A stretch of DNA of 28,981 nt from a bacterium (GCA_905221505.1 CAJNDL010000025.1:1-28981); one strand, 5' to 3'; positions 14,128-21,830 are shown, numbered from the stretch's first letter. Notes: generated by a model not told the origin, from the letters alone. Program-made: numbers and translations.

Positions 14128-15639
14128 ATGCTACCATATCTTAAAACTATTAGATGGTATCTCTTCTTTAATTTTCTTTTTGGTGTAGTATCGAATATCT
14201 GCACAGCTTTGTTACCGTATTTCACGCAGGCATTAATCAAAGGGGAATATCAAGTAGCTCTATATGGTTACTCTATGTCAGTGGCAGGCTATTTGAGTTG
14301 TAACTATATCCAAATGATACTTGATTGGAAGCAGGGGATTATCTTTTCGACTACTTTGAAAAATGAGTGGTTTCGTTCACTTCTGGGACTCAGTCACCAC
14401 GATTTCAAGCAGAAAACAGTAGCAGAGTATATTTCCTATCAATCTAATGACCTAGATTCGTTGGAAAAGGACTACCTTCCTCCATTGATGAGTTTTATCA
14501 AACAAATTTTACGTATCAACATTTACGCTTTCATTATTAGCAGAACAATTAATCCTATTGTATCACTGATTTTAATCTTTTCTACTGGAATTAGTATTCA
14601 AATTCCTAAAATCGTTGGGAAGTTGACCGCTAATCGTAGACAGGTTTACTTGAAAAAACAAGGAGATTACTATCGAACTTTGGAGGATTTGCTCATGGGA
14701 CATCATTTGGTAAATAAACTAACTATGTCGCATTTTTTGAATCAACAAAAGAGTTCTCTAAAGAATTTGCAGGATAAGTATTTTAAGTATGGTTTGACAA
14801 AAATTACAGGCATCTTATTGACAGGTGTTTCTTTTGAATTCATTAGTCTTGTTCTGTTTATTTATTTAGCCTACTCTCTATCTCACCAGCAACTCGGTAT
14901 TCCTGAGGTGGTGGCGAGTTTCGGATATATTAATGCTTTTTCTGAACCAATACAGGAAATCCTTTATGATTTACAAATGTTAGAGTCCGTAAAGCCTGTA
15001 ATCAAGAGTTTTCAAAACATTGTTGGGAGACCCGTTTCAGTTCAAGCACCTCAACATTCTTTTGATACGATTACTTTGAAAAACATTTCCAAACAACTGG
15101 GAGAATCAAAATTGATAATTACTTCCGCTACGATTCAAAAAGGGGATAAAATTGCGCTTATTGGTAAGAATGGGTCTGGGAAAAGTAGTCTGCTCAACAT
15201 TTTAAATGGAACAGATGAAGATTTTGAAGGACAGATTGTGCTAGATGGGCTTGTTCTGGACCATCTTTGGGGAAGATTCGGTATGATTCTGCAACAAGAA
15301 CATACATTTATTTCGAGTTATGAAAATAATGTAACGCTATTCAATAGTTTCAATGCAAAATTCAGAGAAGAAGAATTTGAAAAAATTCCACCACAATCCC
15401 TGTCAGGTGGTCAGCAACAACGAATGTATTTAAATCGTGAGGAAAATCGTAAAAATCCATTGCTTATCCTAGACGAACCTTTCTCTGCCTTGGATACTAA
15501 TCAGTTTAAAATGGAATTGGAAAGAGTTCTGGAACTACCAAGTGCCGTCATTGTTACTTTACATCGCCAAAACGAATTATTAAGTAAGTTTGACCAAGTT
15601 TGGGAAATTAAGAATGGAGAACTTGTAATTTTGAAATAG
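14128..15639 (+). CDS. ABC exporter (fused permease-ATPase), RiPP-type
   Basis: A 503-residue half-transporter. A membrane domain of about six helices (residues 10-285) is fused to an ATPase domain (about 312-503) with Walker A GKNGSGKS (346-353), Q-loop LQQEH (388-392), signature LSGGQ (425-429), Walker B LLILDEP (445-451) and H-loop His in VTLHRQ. There is no N-terminal C39 peptidase. The segment between Q-loop and signature is shorter than in most exporters and the stretch after the signature is RMYLNREENRKNP, slightly unusual. It probably works as a homodimer exporting a modified peptide. AAGGAGT lies before the ATG, and it follows the SPASM remnant by 15 bp. It is intact although its presumed cargo genes are lost. 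Confidence 0.9.
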   Translation: MLPYLKTIRWYLFFNFLFGVVSNICTALLPYFTQALIKGEYQVALYGYSMSVAGYLSCNYIQMILDWKQGIIFSTTLKNEWFRSLLGLSHHDFKQKTVAEYISYQSNDLDSLEKDYLPPLMSFIKQILRINIYAFIISRTINPIVSLILIFSTGISIQIPKIVGKLTANRRQVYLKKQGDYYRTLEDLLMGHHLVNKLTMSHFLNQQKSSLKNLQDKYFKYGLTKITGILLTGVSFEFISLVLFIYLAYSLSHQQLGIPEVVASFGYINAFSEPIQEILYDLQMLESVKPVIKSFQNIVGRPVSVQAPQHSFDTITLKNISKQLGESKLIITSATIQKGDKIALIGKNGSGKSSLLNILNGTDEDFEGQIVLDGLVLDHLWGRFGMILQQEHTFISSYENNVTLFNSFNAKFREEEFEKIPPQSLSGGQQQRMYLNREENRKNPLLILDEPFSALDTNQFKMELERVLELPSAVIVTLHRQNELLSKFDQVWEIKNGELVILK

Positions 15640-15665
15640 CTAAATTATAAAGAATAAAACGCATA

Positions 15666-15704
15666 GTATCAAGGTTTTCAACACCTGATATTGATACCGT
15701 TTTT
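15666..15704 (+). terminator. Exporter operon terminator
   Basis: GTATCA (15666-15671) pairs with TGATAC (15692-15697), with an inner AGGT/ACCT stem, then CGTTTTT. It starts 27 bp after the exporter stop. Confidence 0.75.
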
Positions 15705-15941
15705 CCTTCTTCGGATAAGGAAACAAAAATTTCTTGCTTCATCTATCTGTTAAATTGAGAGATTTCCTCAGAGAAAGACTGTAAAATTTTTGATATAATG
15801 TTAAGAATGGACTGATGGATAGTTAGAGGATAATTTTCAACAGAATAACAGGTGAGCATTAAAAATATTTAAGATTGAACAGAAGTCTATCTACCATCAT
15901 CCATGCAGAAACAAGATTATATGAAATAAAAGGAGTAACCA
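15705..15941. other. Gap before the DUF389 gene
   Basis: Together with the terminator this makes a 302-bp gene-free stretch. It holds a small hairpin (TTTCCTT / AAGGAAA around 15702-15723), the promoter at 15791-15799 and a leader of about 135 nt to the DUF389 start. I see no further gene or repeat. Confidence 0.5.
15791..15799 (+). promoter_or_regulatory. Promoter of the DUF389 gene
   Basis: TGATATAAT (15791-15799), a consensus extended -10 with no clear -35. Confidence 0.55.
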
Positions 15942-16991
15942 ATGAACGGAAACTATTCAACACGTGAATATCGTGAGAAATTATATGATGACCTTCATGT
16001 TCGATTAAGAGATACAGTGATTTTGATGTGTGCGATTTTTATTGCCTCTATAGGTTTAAATATGAATTCAACAGCTGTCATTATTGGAGCTATGTTGATT
16101 TCCCCTCTTATGACATCGATTGTTGGACTAGGATTCGGTTTAGCTATTTTTGATACGCGTTTAATCAAGCAATCTTTAGAGGTTTTATTTACTCAAGTAT
16201 TGGTCAGCTTGCTTGTCTCGACTCTGTATTTCTGGATTTCTCCCTTATCTTATGCAAGTAGCGAATTGATTGCACGAACCTCTCCAACCATTTGGGATGT
16301 TCTCATAGCTATTGCTGGTGGGATAGCAGGTGTAATTGGGTCAAGGAAAAAAGAAGCAAACAATATTGTTCCAGGAGTAGCTATTGCAACAGCTCTGATG
16401 CCACCTATTTGTACTGCAGGTTATGGTTTAGCTAATGGAAATGTACGATTTTTATTTGGGGCTCTCTATCTTTTCTTGATTAACTGTGTCTTCATCATGC
16501 TAACAAACATTGTTGGAACAAGAATTTTGATGAGGAAATCTCCCTTAAGTTCATTTAAAGAGTTAAACATTAAAATGAGAATTGGGTTGATATCCTTGAT
16601 TGTATTATTGATTCTTCCAGCCAGCTATTCAGCAGTAACTCTGACGATAGATCAAGCGCGAAAAGAAGGAATCAAACAGTTCGTAGGAAAAGAATTCGCC
16701 AATCACACGGTCATTAATCAAGTCTACAAGTCAAGGGATAATGAATTAGTCTTGACGGTTGTTGGAGATCCGATTTCAGAAGAAGAATTAGAAACGATCC
16801 ACCAAAAACAAGCCTCTTACGGTATTCAATCTGTCCAATTGAAAGTCAATCAAGTCCATAATTCGACAAAATTAGATAGTGAGATGACCAAGGAATTTTA
16901 TGAAACCATTAACAAGTATATCGATCAAAAACTCTCTGAAAAAGATTCACAAAAAGATCTCGTAAAAGAAAATGAAGCAGACAAGGATTGA
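15942..16991 (+). CDS. DUF389 family membrane protein
   Basis: A 349-residue integral membrane protein. The N-terminal two thirds hold about six hydrophobic helices with the DUF389 hallmarks: LNMNSTAVIIGAMLISPLM (about 39-57), GGIAGVIGSR and PGVAIATALMPPICTAGYG (about 148-166). The C-terminal soluble part (about 230-349) is charged and ends in a Lys/Glu/Asp-rich tail. The family is found throughout bacteria without an established transport substrate. AAAGGAG precedes the ATG. It is monocistronic, between the exporter terminator and the bidirectional terminator at 17089-17121. Confidence 0.88.
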   Translation: MNGNYSTREYREKLYDDLHVRLRDTVILMCAIFIASIGLNMNSTAVIIGAMLISPLMTSIVGLGFGLAIFDTRLIKQSLEVLFTQVLVSLLVSTLYFWISPLSYASSELIARTSPTIWDVLIAIAGGIAGVIGSRKKEANNIVPGVAIATALMPPICTAGYGLANGNVRFLFGALYLFLINCVFIMLTNIVGTRILMRKSPLSSFKELNIKMRIGLISLIVLLILPASYSAVTLTIDQARKEGIKQFVGKEFANHTVINQVYKSRDNELVLTVVGDPISEEELETIHQKQASYGIQSVQLKVNQVHNSTKLDSEMTKEFYETINKYIDQKLSEKDSQKDLVKENEADKD

Positions 16992-17088
16992 GGATATTGA
17001 CCTTATCTAATTCATGAAAGCAAATCTTGGGAGGATATCATTTGTGGTGGATTGACCAATCACTACTAGCTCAGGTTAAATAAAATAT

Positions 17089-17121
17089 AAAAAGCAACAG
17101 CTGAAATAGTTGTTGCTTTTT
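17089..17121. terminator. Bidirectional terminator (DUF389 / thrS)
   Basis: AAAAAGCAACA (17089-17099) and TGTTGCTTTTT (17111-17121) are perfect 11-bp reverse complements with T-runs at both ends, between convergent genes. Confidence 0.88.
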
Positions 17122-17154
17122 AGGTAGCTAGGATTTTATCCCAGGTTTTATATC

Positions 17155-19098
17155 TTATTTCTCAACGCGTGATTTGTTGGCGATATCAGCAAGGATAGCT
17201 TGAACAAAATCATCAACTGAGACAGTTTGTGTTTCTTTTTGGCCATAACGACGAACGTTGACAGTTCCATCTTCCATTTCCTTGTCCCCAACGATTAATT
17301 GGTAAGGAATCTTGCTGGTTTGTGAAGCACGAATCTTGAATTGCATTTTTTCATTGCGCTCATCTACGTCTGCACGGACACCACGGTCACGGAGTTTCTT
17401 GGCAACTTCCCAAGCGTAGTCTACGTGTTTCTCGTTAGAAACTGGGATGAGGGTTACTTGGTGTGGTGCAAGCCATGTTGGGAAGGCACCCTTGTAGTTT
17501 TCAATCAAGATAGCTGTGAAGCGTTCCATAGTTGAGATAACCCCACGGTGGATCATAACTGGACGGTGTTCTTCACCATCAGCTCCGATGTATTTGAGGT
17601 CGAAACGTTCTGGAAGCAAGAAGTCGAGTTGGATAGTAGAAAGGGTTTCTTCTTTTCCAAGGGCTGTCTTAACTTGGATATCCAATTTTGGTCCGTAGAA
17701 GGCTGCTTCGCCTTCGGCTTCAAAGTAGTCAACACCCATTTCATCAAGTGCTGCACGAAGCATAGTTTGAGCATTTTCCCACATCTCATCGTTGTCAAAG
17801 TACTTGTGAGTATCTTGAGGGTCACGAAGAGAGAGACGGAAGCGGTATTCAGTCAAGTTGAAGTCTTCATAAACATCGATAATCAACTGAAGGGCACGTT
17901 GGAATTCCTCTTGGATTTGTTCTGGAGTTACAAAGAGGTGACCGTCGTTGAGAGACATTTCACGCACACGTTGAAGACCAGTGAGGGAACCAGATTTTTC
18001 GTAACGGTGCATCATACCGATTTCAGCGATACGGATTGGCAATTCGCGGTATGAGTGAACATGGTGTTTGAAGACTTGAATGTGGTGTGGACAGTTCATT
18101 GGACGAAGGACAAATTCTTCCCCGTCACCCATGTCCATGGTTGGGAACATGTCTTCTTGGTAATGATCCCAGTGACCAGAAGTCTTGTAAAGTTCAACAG
18201 ACGCAAGTGGTGGAGTGTAGACGTGTTGGTAGCCAGAAGCCAACTCCTTGTCGACAATGTAGCGTTCCAATTCACGACGGATAGTCGCACCATTTGGCAA
18301 CCAGAATGGAAGTCCTTGCCCAACCTCTTGAGAAATCATGAAGAGGTCAAGTTCTTTACCAAGTTTACGGTGGTCACGCTCCTTAGCTTCTTCACGCATT
18401 TGAAGGTAGTTTTTCAAATCTTTCTTGTCAAACCAAGCTGTACCGTAGATACGTTGCATCATAGCGTTGTCGCTATTTCCGCGCCAGTAAGCACCTGCTA
18501 CATGGAGAAGGTGGAAGATTTGGATACGGCCTGTTGATGGGACGTGAGGTCCACGGCAAAGGTCTACGTATTCACCTTGACGGTAGATAGTCAAACCACC
18601 CTCGTCTTCAGAGTGTTCTTCAATCAATTCCAACTTATAAGGGTCGTTTTTGAAGATTTCACGAGCCTCGTCTTTCGTAACTTCTTCACGGATTGATGGG
18701 AAGTTTTCTTTGACAATTTTTTGCATTTCTTCTTCGATACGAGGAAGGTCTTCGTTAGAGATTTGACCAGCTGTGTTGTCAGTATCGTAGTAGAAACCAT
18801 CTTCGATAGCTGGACCAACTCCCAAGTGAATGTCTGGGAAAAGGCGACGAGCTGCTTGGGCGAACAAGTGGGCAGCTGAGTGACGCAAGATTGGAAGGGC
18901 ATCTTCGTGATCAGGTGTCACGATTTCGATGCTTCCATCTTCAGTGATAGCACGAGTTGTGTCGATGAGTTTGCCGTTGAATTTACCAGCCAAGGCTTTT
19001 TTAGCTAGGGAATTGCTGATAGATTGGGCAATTTCAAAAGTTGTAACGCCAGATTCGAATTCACGAACAGCGCCATCTGGGAAAGTAATGTTAATCAT
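17155..19098 (-). CDS. thrS: Threonyl-tRNA synthetase
   Basis: A 647-residue class II aminoacyl-tRNA synthetase charging tRNA-Thr. Domains in order: TGS (1-61, starting [10 protein letters not shown]), the N2 editing domain with HSAAH at 73-77 and a later CRGPH, the catalytic core with zinc-ligand region [13 protein letters not shown] near 335 and motif 2 around [16 protein letters not shown], and the anticodon-binding domain from about 545. The ATG at 19098 is chosen because AAGGAGA lies 6 nt upstream and the TGS domain starts there. A longer frame reaching 19230 would run through the T-box and is rejected. Expression is controlled by the T-box leader at 19183-19390. Confidence 0.98.
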   Translation of the reverse strand: MINITFPDGAVREFESGVTTFEIAQSISNSLAKKALAGKFNGKLIDTTRAITEDGSIEIVTPDHEDALPILRHSAAHLFAQAARRLFPDIHLGVGPAIEDGFYYDTDNTAGQISNEDLPRIEEEMQKIVKENFPSIREEVTKDEAREIFKNDPYKLELIEEHSEDEGGLTIYRQGEYVDLCRGPHVPSTGRIQIFHLLHVAGAYWRGNSDNAMMQRIYGTAWFDKKDLKNYLQMREEAKERDHRKLGKELDLFMISQEVGQGLPFWLPNGATIRRELERYIVDKELASGYQHVYTPPLASVELYKTSGHWDHYQEDMFPTMDMGDGEEFVLRPMNCPHHIQVFKHHVHSYRELPIRIAEIGMMHRYEKSGSLTGLQRVREMSLNDGHLFVTPEQIQEEFQRALQLIIDVYEDFNLTEYRFRLSLRDPQDTHKYFDNDEMWENAQTMLRAALDEMGVDYFEAEGEAAFYGPKLDIQVKTALGKEETLSTIQLDFLLPERFDLKYIGADGEEHRPVMIHRGVISTMERFTAILIENYKGAFPTWLAPHQVTLIPVSNEKHVDYAWEVAKKLRDRGVRADVDERNEKMQFKIRASQTSKIPYQLIVGDKEMEDGTVNVRRYGQKETQTVSVDDFVQAILADIANKSRVEK

Positions 19099-19182
19099 AA
19101 TGTTCTCCTTACTTATATTATTGACGAATGTGTTAACCCTATTCTGAAAACAGGGACAGAGGATAGTGAAAGCTAGAAAAAC

Positions 19183-19390
19183 AAAAAGCGACATCCTCGA
19201 AAGGACGTCGCAACGTGGTTCCACCTTCATTTATGTACCTCAAAAGAGAGGGACACCTCTGATTGGCTCTAACGTGGCCACCGTTTTATGTTTTCATAAA
19301 AAACTCACGAGTAGTATCAGTTTAGGCCTCCTATGCGTTTCCAGCAACCACGCACTCTCTAGTAGAAAGGGACTAAGTGACTTGTCTCTA
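19183..19390 (-). ncRNA. T-box riboswitch (tRNA-Thr) of thrS
   Basis: The minus strand carries the conserved T-box AAGGTGGAACCACG (19227-19214), then the terminator hairpin GCGACGTCCT/AGGATGTCGC (19211-19188) followed by TTTTTGTTTTT. Upstream is a long structured Stem I with GAGAGTGCGTGGTTGC and, on its 3' side, CTGATACTACTC. The ACU triplet at 19315-19313 is the likely Thr specifier, an inference from position. Uncharged tRNA-Thr would pair with the T-box and prevent termination, raising thrS expression on threonine starvation. Confidence 0.92.
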
Positions 19391-19396
19391 TGGATT

Positions 19397-19424
19397 ATTA
19401 TAGCATGATTGTGAGATTTTTCAA
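19397..19424 (-). promoter_or_regulatory. thrS promoter
   Basis: On the minus strand, TTGAAA (19424-19419), 16-bp spacer, TATAAT (19402-19397) with extended TG (TGCTATAAT). The -35 overlaps the stop codon of the upstream minus-strand gene (19421-19423). Confidence 0.85.
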
Positions 19425-19795
19425 GGATTTTGTGAAAGTTTTTTGTTTTTCATTTTTTGTAGAATATGCTTGATACCAATACCGGAAGCCATGCCCATCA
19501 GAGCCAAGGTTTCATAGATTAGCAAGTAAATTAGTATAAACTCACCAAAGGTTATGATAGTAAAGCCAAAGAGCAAACCAATAGTAAGTAACCACCAAAT
19601 TGAAAAATAGAATCGGTAGCTATATAGTAACGACACAATGAAGATCACTAGAGGTGTATAGAAGAGAATATTATTTACGTAGAGACTCTTGAGTGTAAGG
19701 GAGTCAGAAACGATTAGTGATAACAACTCATAAAGTGGCCAGTAAAAGAAAAAGATGACCAAATAATAGGGGAGATGGGAATAGAATCTAGGCAT
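19421..19795 (-). CDS. Small hypothetical membrane protein
   Basis: A 124-residue protein with three to four strongly hydrophobic segments (about 10-32, 44-60, 65-85 and 85-105) and a basic tail KHILQKMKNKKLSQNP. I do not recognise a family. The ATG at 19795 has GAGGTG 6 nt upstream. A GTG three codons earlier would overlap that site. It lies directly upstream of the thrS promoter on the same strand without an obvious terminator, so some read-through into the T-box is possible. Confidence 0.65.
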   Translation of the reverse strand: MPRFYSHLPYYLVIFFFYWPLYELLSLIVSDSLTLKSLYVNNILFYTPLVIFIVSLLYSYRFYFSIWWLLTIGLLFGFTIITFGEFILIYLLIYETLALMGMASGIGIKHILQKMKNKKLSQNP

Positions 19796-19836
19796 GATAA
19801 TCACCTCGTTTAAAAAACAGATAACTTAGATTTCTT

Positions 19837-19853
19837 GCTATAATCATTATAGC
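19837..19853. promoter_or_regulatory. Palindromic -10 region
   Basis: GCTATAATCATTATAGC is palindromic (8-bp arms) and holds a TATAAT in each direction. The minus-strand TGCTATAAT is well placed for the small membrane protein gene (start 19795). The plus-strand copy has no role that I can see, since rpsO has its own promoter at 19881. Confidence 0.5.
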
Positions 19854-19880
19854 ATAATTTAAAACAAGAAAGTAAATCTG

Positions 19881-19909
19881 TTGACAAAGAAGTTAGTTAT
19901 TGGTAGAAT
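19881..19909 (+). promoter_or_regulatory. rpsO promoter
   Basis: TTGACA (19881-19886), 17-bp spacer, TAGAAT (19904-19909) with extended TG. Confidence 0.85.
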
Positions 19910-19916
19910 AGGGATT

Positions 19917-19999
19917 GTCGTAAAGACAAATAACTTCTTCTTGGTTGCAGGCATGCCAACCTGTCACTCGGATGAAGCCAAATAAAAAGGAGAAACATC
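19917..19999 (+). promoter_or_regulatory. rpsO 5' leader, possible S15 autoregulatory element
   Basis: The leader of about 85 nt contains GGTTG (19942-19946) pairing with CAACC (19958-19962), plus a following GGATGAAGCC segment near the ribosome-binding site AAAAAGGAG. S15 leaders in other bacteria bind S15 and repress translation. The structure here suggests the same, but I cannot fold it reliably. Confidence 0.4.
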
Positions 20000-20269
20000 A
20001 TGGCAATCTCAAAAGAGAAAAAAAATGAAATCATCGCACAATATGCACGTCACGAAGGTGATACAGGTTCAGTAGAGGTTCAAGTTGCTGTCCTTACTTG
20101 GGAAATCAACCACCTTAACGAACACATCAAACAACACAAAAAAGACCACGCTACTTACCGTGGATTGATGAAGAAAATCGGTCGCCGTCGTAACTTGCTT
20201 GCATACTTGCGTAAAAACGACGTTAACCGTTACCGTGAGTTGATCAACTCTCTAGGACTTCGTCGCTAA
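20000..20269 (+). CDS. rpsO: 30S ribosomal protein S15
   Basis: 89 residues, the usual length. S15 binds 16S rRNA helices 20-22 early in small-subunit assembly. Family motifs are seen: [16 protein letters not shown] (18-33), [15 protein letters not shown] (35-49), [17 protein letters not shown] (54-70) and a C-terminal SLGLRR. Codon use is strongly biased to the preferred set, as for a highly expressed gene. AAAAAGGAG precedes the ATG. It is monocistronic; the nearest clear terminator lies about 130 bp downstream at 20402. Confidence 0.98.
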   Translation: MAISKEKKNEIIAQYARHEGDTGSVEVQVAVLTWEINHLNEHIKQHKKDHATYRGLMKKIGRRRNLLAYLRKNDVNRYRELINSLGLRR

Positions 20270-20401
20270 TTCAAGATACAAAGGCCGTCAAAAGCACAAA
20301 GCAAAAATAGGAAAATTGACGAAGAAACTTCAGTTTCTAGGAGATTTTATCTTTTTTGCCAAGTGCTTAGGCCGTGTTCAATTGAGCATATCTTGATAAT
20401 G

Positions 20402-20430
20402 AAGCTACTCTAAATTGGGTAGCTTTTTTA
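20402..20430 (+). terminator. rpsO terminator
   Basis: AAGCTACTC (20402-20410) pairs with GGGTAGCTT (20417-20425) with one G-U, then TTTTTA. Confidence 0.8.
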
Positions 20431-20434
20431 CTTT

Positions 20435-20488
20435 TGTCACCTTACTTTGGTATGCTCAAGTATTATCTTTGGTTACGGTTCCTAGCAC
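20435..20488 (+). repeat. Direct repeat B, left copy
   Basis: A 54-bp sequence ending GGTTACGGTTCCTAGCAC. The right copy is at 21831-21884, with about seven mismatches. Both follow directly on a terminator T-run. Confidence 0.75.
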
Positions 20489-20512
20489 TGTAAGGTAAAA
20501 TAAACCAGAATG

Positions 20513-20537
20513 ATCTCCTTTCGGGGAGATTTTTTTG
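20513..20537 (+). terminator. Second terminator in the rpsO trailer
   Basis: ATCTCC (20513-20518) / GGAGAT (20525-20530) with a TTTCGG loop, then TTTTTTG. The adjoining AGATTTTTTTGTTTCACTA recurs after cadD at about 21759-21777. Confidence 0.8.
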
Positions 20538-20685
20538 TTTCACTAAAAATTTTGTACAATCTTCGCCTCGTCGCCTAGTCTATAAACGATTTATCCAGCA
20601 AGAATTATGATGCTAAGGGCGTCAAAAATCCGTATGAAAATAGGGAAAGGACACCGTGTTCGATGAACACAAGGAGTTTCATCTT

Positions 20686-20742
20686 TTTCACTAGGATTTT
20701 AGCACGGGCTCAAATCAGCTCTCTGACTTCAGAGGGCTTTTT
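20686..20742 (+). repeat. Direct repeat A, left copy (contains a terminator)
   Basis: A 57-bp sequence starting TTTCACTAGGATTTTAGC. It matches 21770-21826 with three mismatches. Its right half, AGCTCTCTGA / TCAGAGGGCT followed by TTTTTA (20717-20742), is an intrinsic terminator. Confidence 0.85.
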
Positions 20743-20749
20743 TATTGAG

Positions 20750-20849
20750 GTTTTATCGGTCACAATTTTGGAGACTACAAAAACCAAGGGGTCGCGATGG
20801 GTATTGAGAAAGAAGTTTTATCGGTCACAATTTTGGAGACTACAAAAAC
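20750..20849 (-). CRISPR. Solitary one-spacer CRISPR array, type II-A-like
   Basis: Two identical 35-bp repeats (20750-20784 and 20815-20849) flank one 30-bp spacer (20785-20814). On the minus strand the repeat begins GTTTTTGTAGTCTCC and ends GACCGATAAAAC, resembling the GTTTTTGTACTCTC... repeats of streptococcal type II-A (CRISPR1-like) loci. The base string directly before the first minus-strand repeat is ATTTGAG, identical to the leader-anchoring sequence that guides spacer insertion in type II-A systems. The 30-bp spacer is also the II-A length; the repeat is one base shorter than the usual 36. No cas gene or recognisable tracrRNA is in the window, so Cas9 would have to act from elsewhere or the array is orphaned. 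The spacer target is unknown. Confidence 0.75.
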
Positions 20850-20887
20850 CTCAAATGGTATCAGCTAATTACACCATAAGGGTGTGT

Positions 20888-20916
20888 AGCTACTCGGCTT
20901 GAAAAGCCGAGTAGCT
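20888..20916. repeat. 13-bp perfect hairpin in the CRISPR leader
   Basis: AGCTACTCGGCTT (20888-20900) and AAGCCGAGTAGCT (20904-20916) are perfect reverse complements around GAA. No T-run follows in either direction. It lies between the cadD promoter and the leader end of the CRISPR array. Confidence 0.7.
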
Positions 20917-20943
20917 GTCTGCAAGCCCCTTCGGAGAGCCCAC

Positions 20944-20979
20944 ACTTTACGAAGTAAAGTATAGTATGTTATACTTTAC
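20944..20979. promoter_or_regulatory. Palindromic operator/promoter upstream of cadD
   Basis: ACTTTAC (20944-20950) faces GTAAAGT (20954-20960), and GTAAAGTATA (20954-20963) faces TATACTTTAC (20970-20979), giving three related half-sites. The plus strand has TGTTATACT (extended -10, 20967-20975) with TTTACG 18 bp upstream. The minus strand has TATACT at 20963-20958, which could fire toward the CRISPR array. The symmetry suggests a repressor-controlled, possibly two-way promoter. Confidence 0.55.
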
Positions 20980-21043
20980 ATGGAAGTAGTAACCGAATTC
21001 CAGTTAGAAATTACTTTGTAACTACGTTTTGAGGAGGAGTAAA

Positions 21044-21118
21044 ATGCTTTCCTATGTTCGACATTACCCACTAGCGATAGCTAAATTAATGTGTCTGTGC
21101 TCTCCTAAAATCTGCTGA
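21044..21118 (+). CDS. Putative Cys-rich leader peptide before cadD
   Basis: A 24-codon open frame with a strong GAGGAGGAG ribosome-binding site, starting MLSYVRHYPL and ending CLCSPKIC. Three of its last eight residues are Cys, spaced CxC-x4-C, a pattern able to bind soft metals. It lies after the cadD promoter and stops 30 bp before the cadD start. It could be a leader peptide whose translation affects cadD expression, or a worn start of a lost gene. I know of no described homologue. Confidence 0.45.
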   Translation: MLSYVRHYPLAIAKLMCLCSPKIC

Positions 21119-21148
21119 TTTATTACTGACCAATACAGGAGGTTTTTT

Positions 21149-21760
21149 ATGGGACAGACAATCATATCTGCTACTGGTGTTTATATTTCCACCAGTATCG
21201 ATTATTTAATTATTTTATTTATTTTATTTGCACAGCTATCACAGAATAAACAAAAATGGCATATTTATGCGGGGCAATATCTAGGCACAGGCTTACTTGT
21301 AGGGGCGAGTTTAGTTGCTGCTTATGTCGTTAATTTCGTGCCTGAAGAATGGATGGTTGGATTGCTTGGTTTAATCCCTATCTATTTAGGGATTCGCTTT
21401 GCAATTGTTGGAGAAGGTGAGGAAGAAGAGGAAGAAATTATTGAAAGATTGGAACAAAGCAAGGCAAATCAACTATTTTGGACAGTTACATTGCTGACAA
21501 TTGCGTCTGGCGGAGATAATTTAGGTATCTATATACCTTATTTTGCTTCGTTAGATTGGTCACAGACCCTCGTGGCGTTGCTTGTGTTTGTAATCGGCAT
21601 AATTATCTTATGCGAGCTTAGTCGGGTGTTGTCCTCTATTCCGTTAATATTCGAGACAATTGAAAAATACGAGCGAATCATTGTGCCCTTAGTATTCATT
21701 CTACTTGGACTATACATCATGTATGAAAATGGCACGATAGAGACTTTTCTGACCGTGTAG
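21149..21760 (+). CDS. cadD: Cadmium resistance transporter CadD
   Basis: A 203-residue membrane protein of the CadD family, which confers cadmium (and some zinc) resistance in staphylococci and streptococci, presumably by efflux. It has about five or six hydrophobic helices. Recognisable features are the N-terminal ATGVYISTSIDYLIILFILFA (shown in two parts: ATGVYISTS and IDYLIILFILFA), a loop rich in acidic residues at about 89-97 (GEGEEEEEE) and SGGDNLGIYIPYF at about 119-131. CAGGAGG precedes the ATG. No cadX/cadC regulator is adjacent; control may act at the palindrome 20944-20979. Direct repeats flank the gene, so it may have arrived as a cassette. Confidence 0.92.
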   Translation: MGQTIISATGVYISTSIDYLIILFILFAQLSQNKQKWHIYAGQYLGTGLLVGASLVAAYVVNFVPEEWMVGLLGLIPIYLGIRFAIVGEGEEEEEEIIERLEQSKANQLFWTVTLLTIASGGDNLGIYIPYFASLDWSQTLVALLVFVIGIIILCELSRVLSSIPLIFETIEKYERIIVPLVFILLGLYIMYENGTIETFLTV

Positions 21761-21769
21761 ATTTTTTTG

Positions 21770-21826
21770 TTTCACTAGGATTTTAGCCCGAGCTCAAATT
21801 AGCTCTCTGACTTCAGAGGGCTTTTT
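21770..21826 (+). repeat. Direct repeat A, right copy; cadD terminator
   Basis: The 57-bp partner of 20686-20742. AGCTCTCTGA (21801-21810) pairs with TCAGAGGGCT (21813-21822), then TTTTA, so it also ends the cadD transcript. Confidence 0.85.
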
Positions 21827-21830
21827 ATAT

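Larger units (their letters stand above)
20270..20749. other. Gene-free rpsO trailer with three terminators
   Basis: No credible gene in 480 bp. It holds terminators at 20402-20430, 20513-20537 and 20717-20742 and the left copies of two repeats that recur after cadD (20435-20488 and 20686-20742). GCCGTCAAAAGCAC...AAAATAGG (about 20283) and GGCGTCAAAAATCC...AAAATAGGG (about 20618) also resemble each other. The stretch looks built from duplicated trailer pieces. Confidence 0.6.

Noticed and set aside
17548..18054. 168-codon open frame on the plus strand inside thrS
   Set aside because: Antisense shadow of a highly codon-biased gene; no ribosome-binding site or recognisable domain.
19099..19230. 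N-terminal extension of ThrS by 44 residues
   Set aside because: It would be translated from inside the T-box terminator region, while a good ribosome-binding site lies before the ATG at 19098.
20663..20902. 79-codon open frame across the CRISPR unit
   Set aside because: It reads through a terminator and both repeats; the translation has a repeated segment simply because the DNA repeats.
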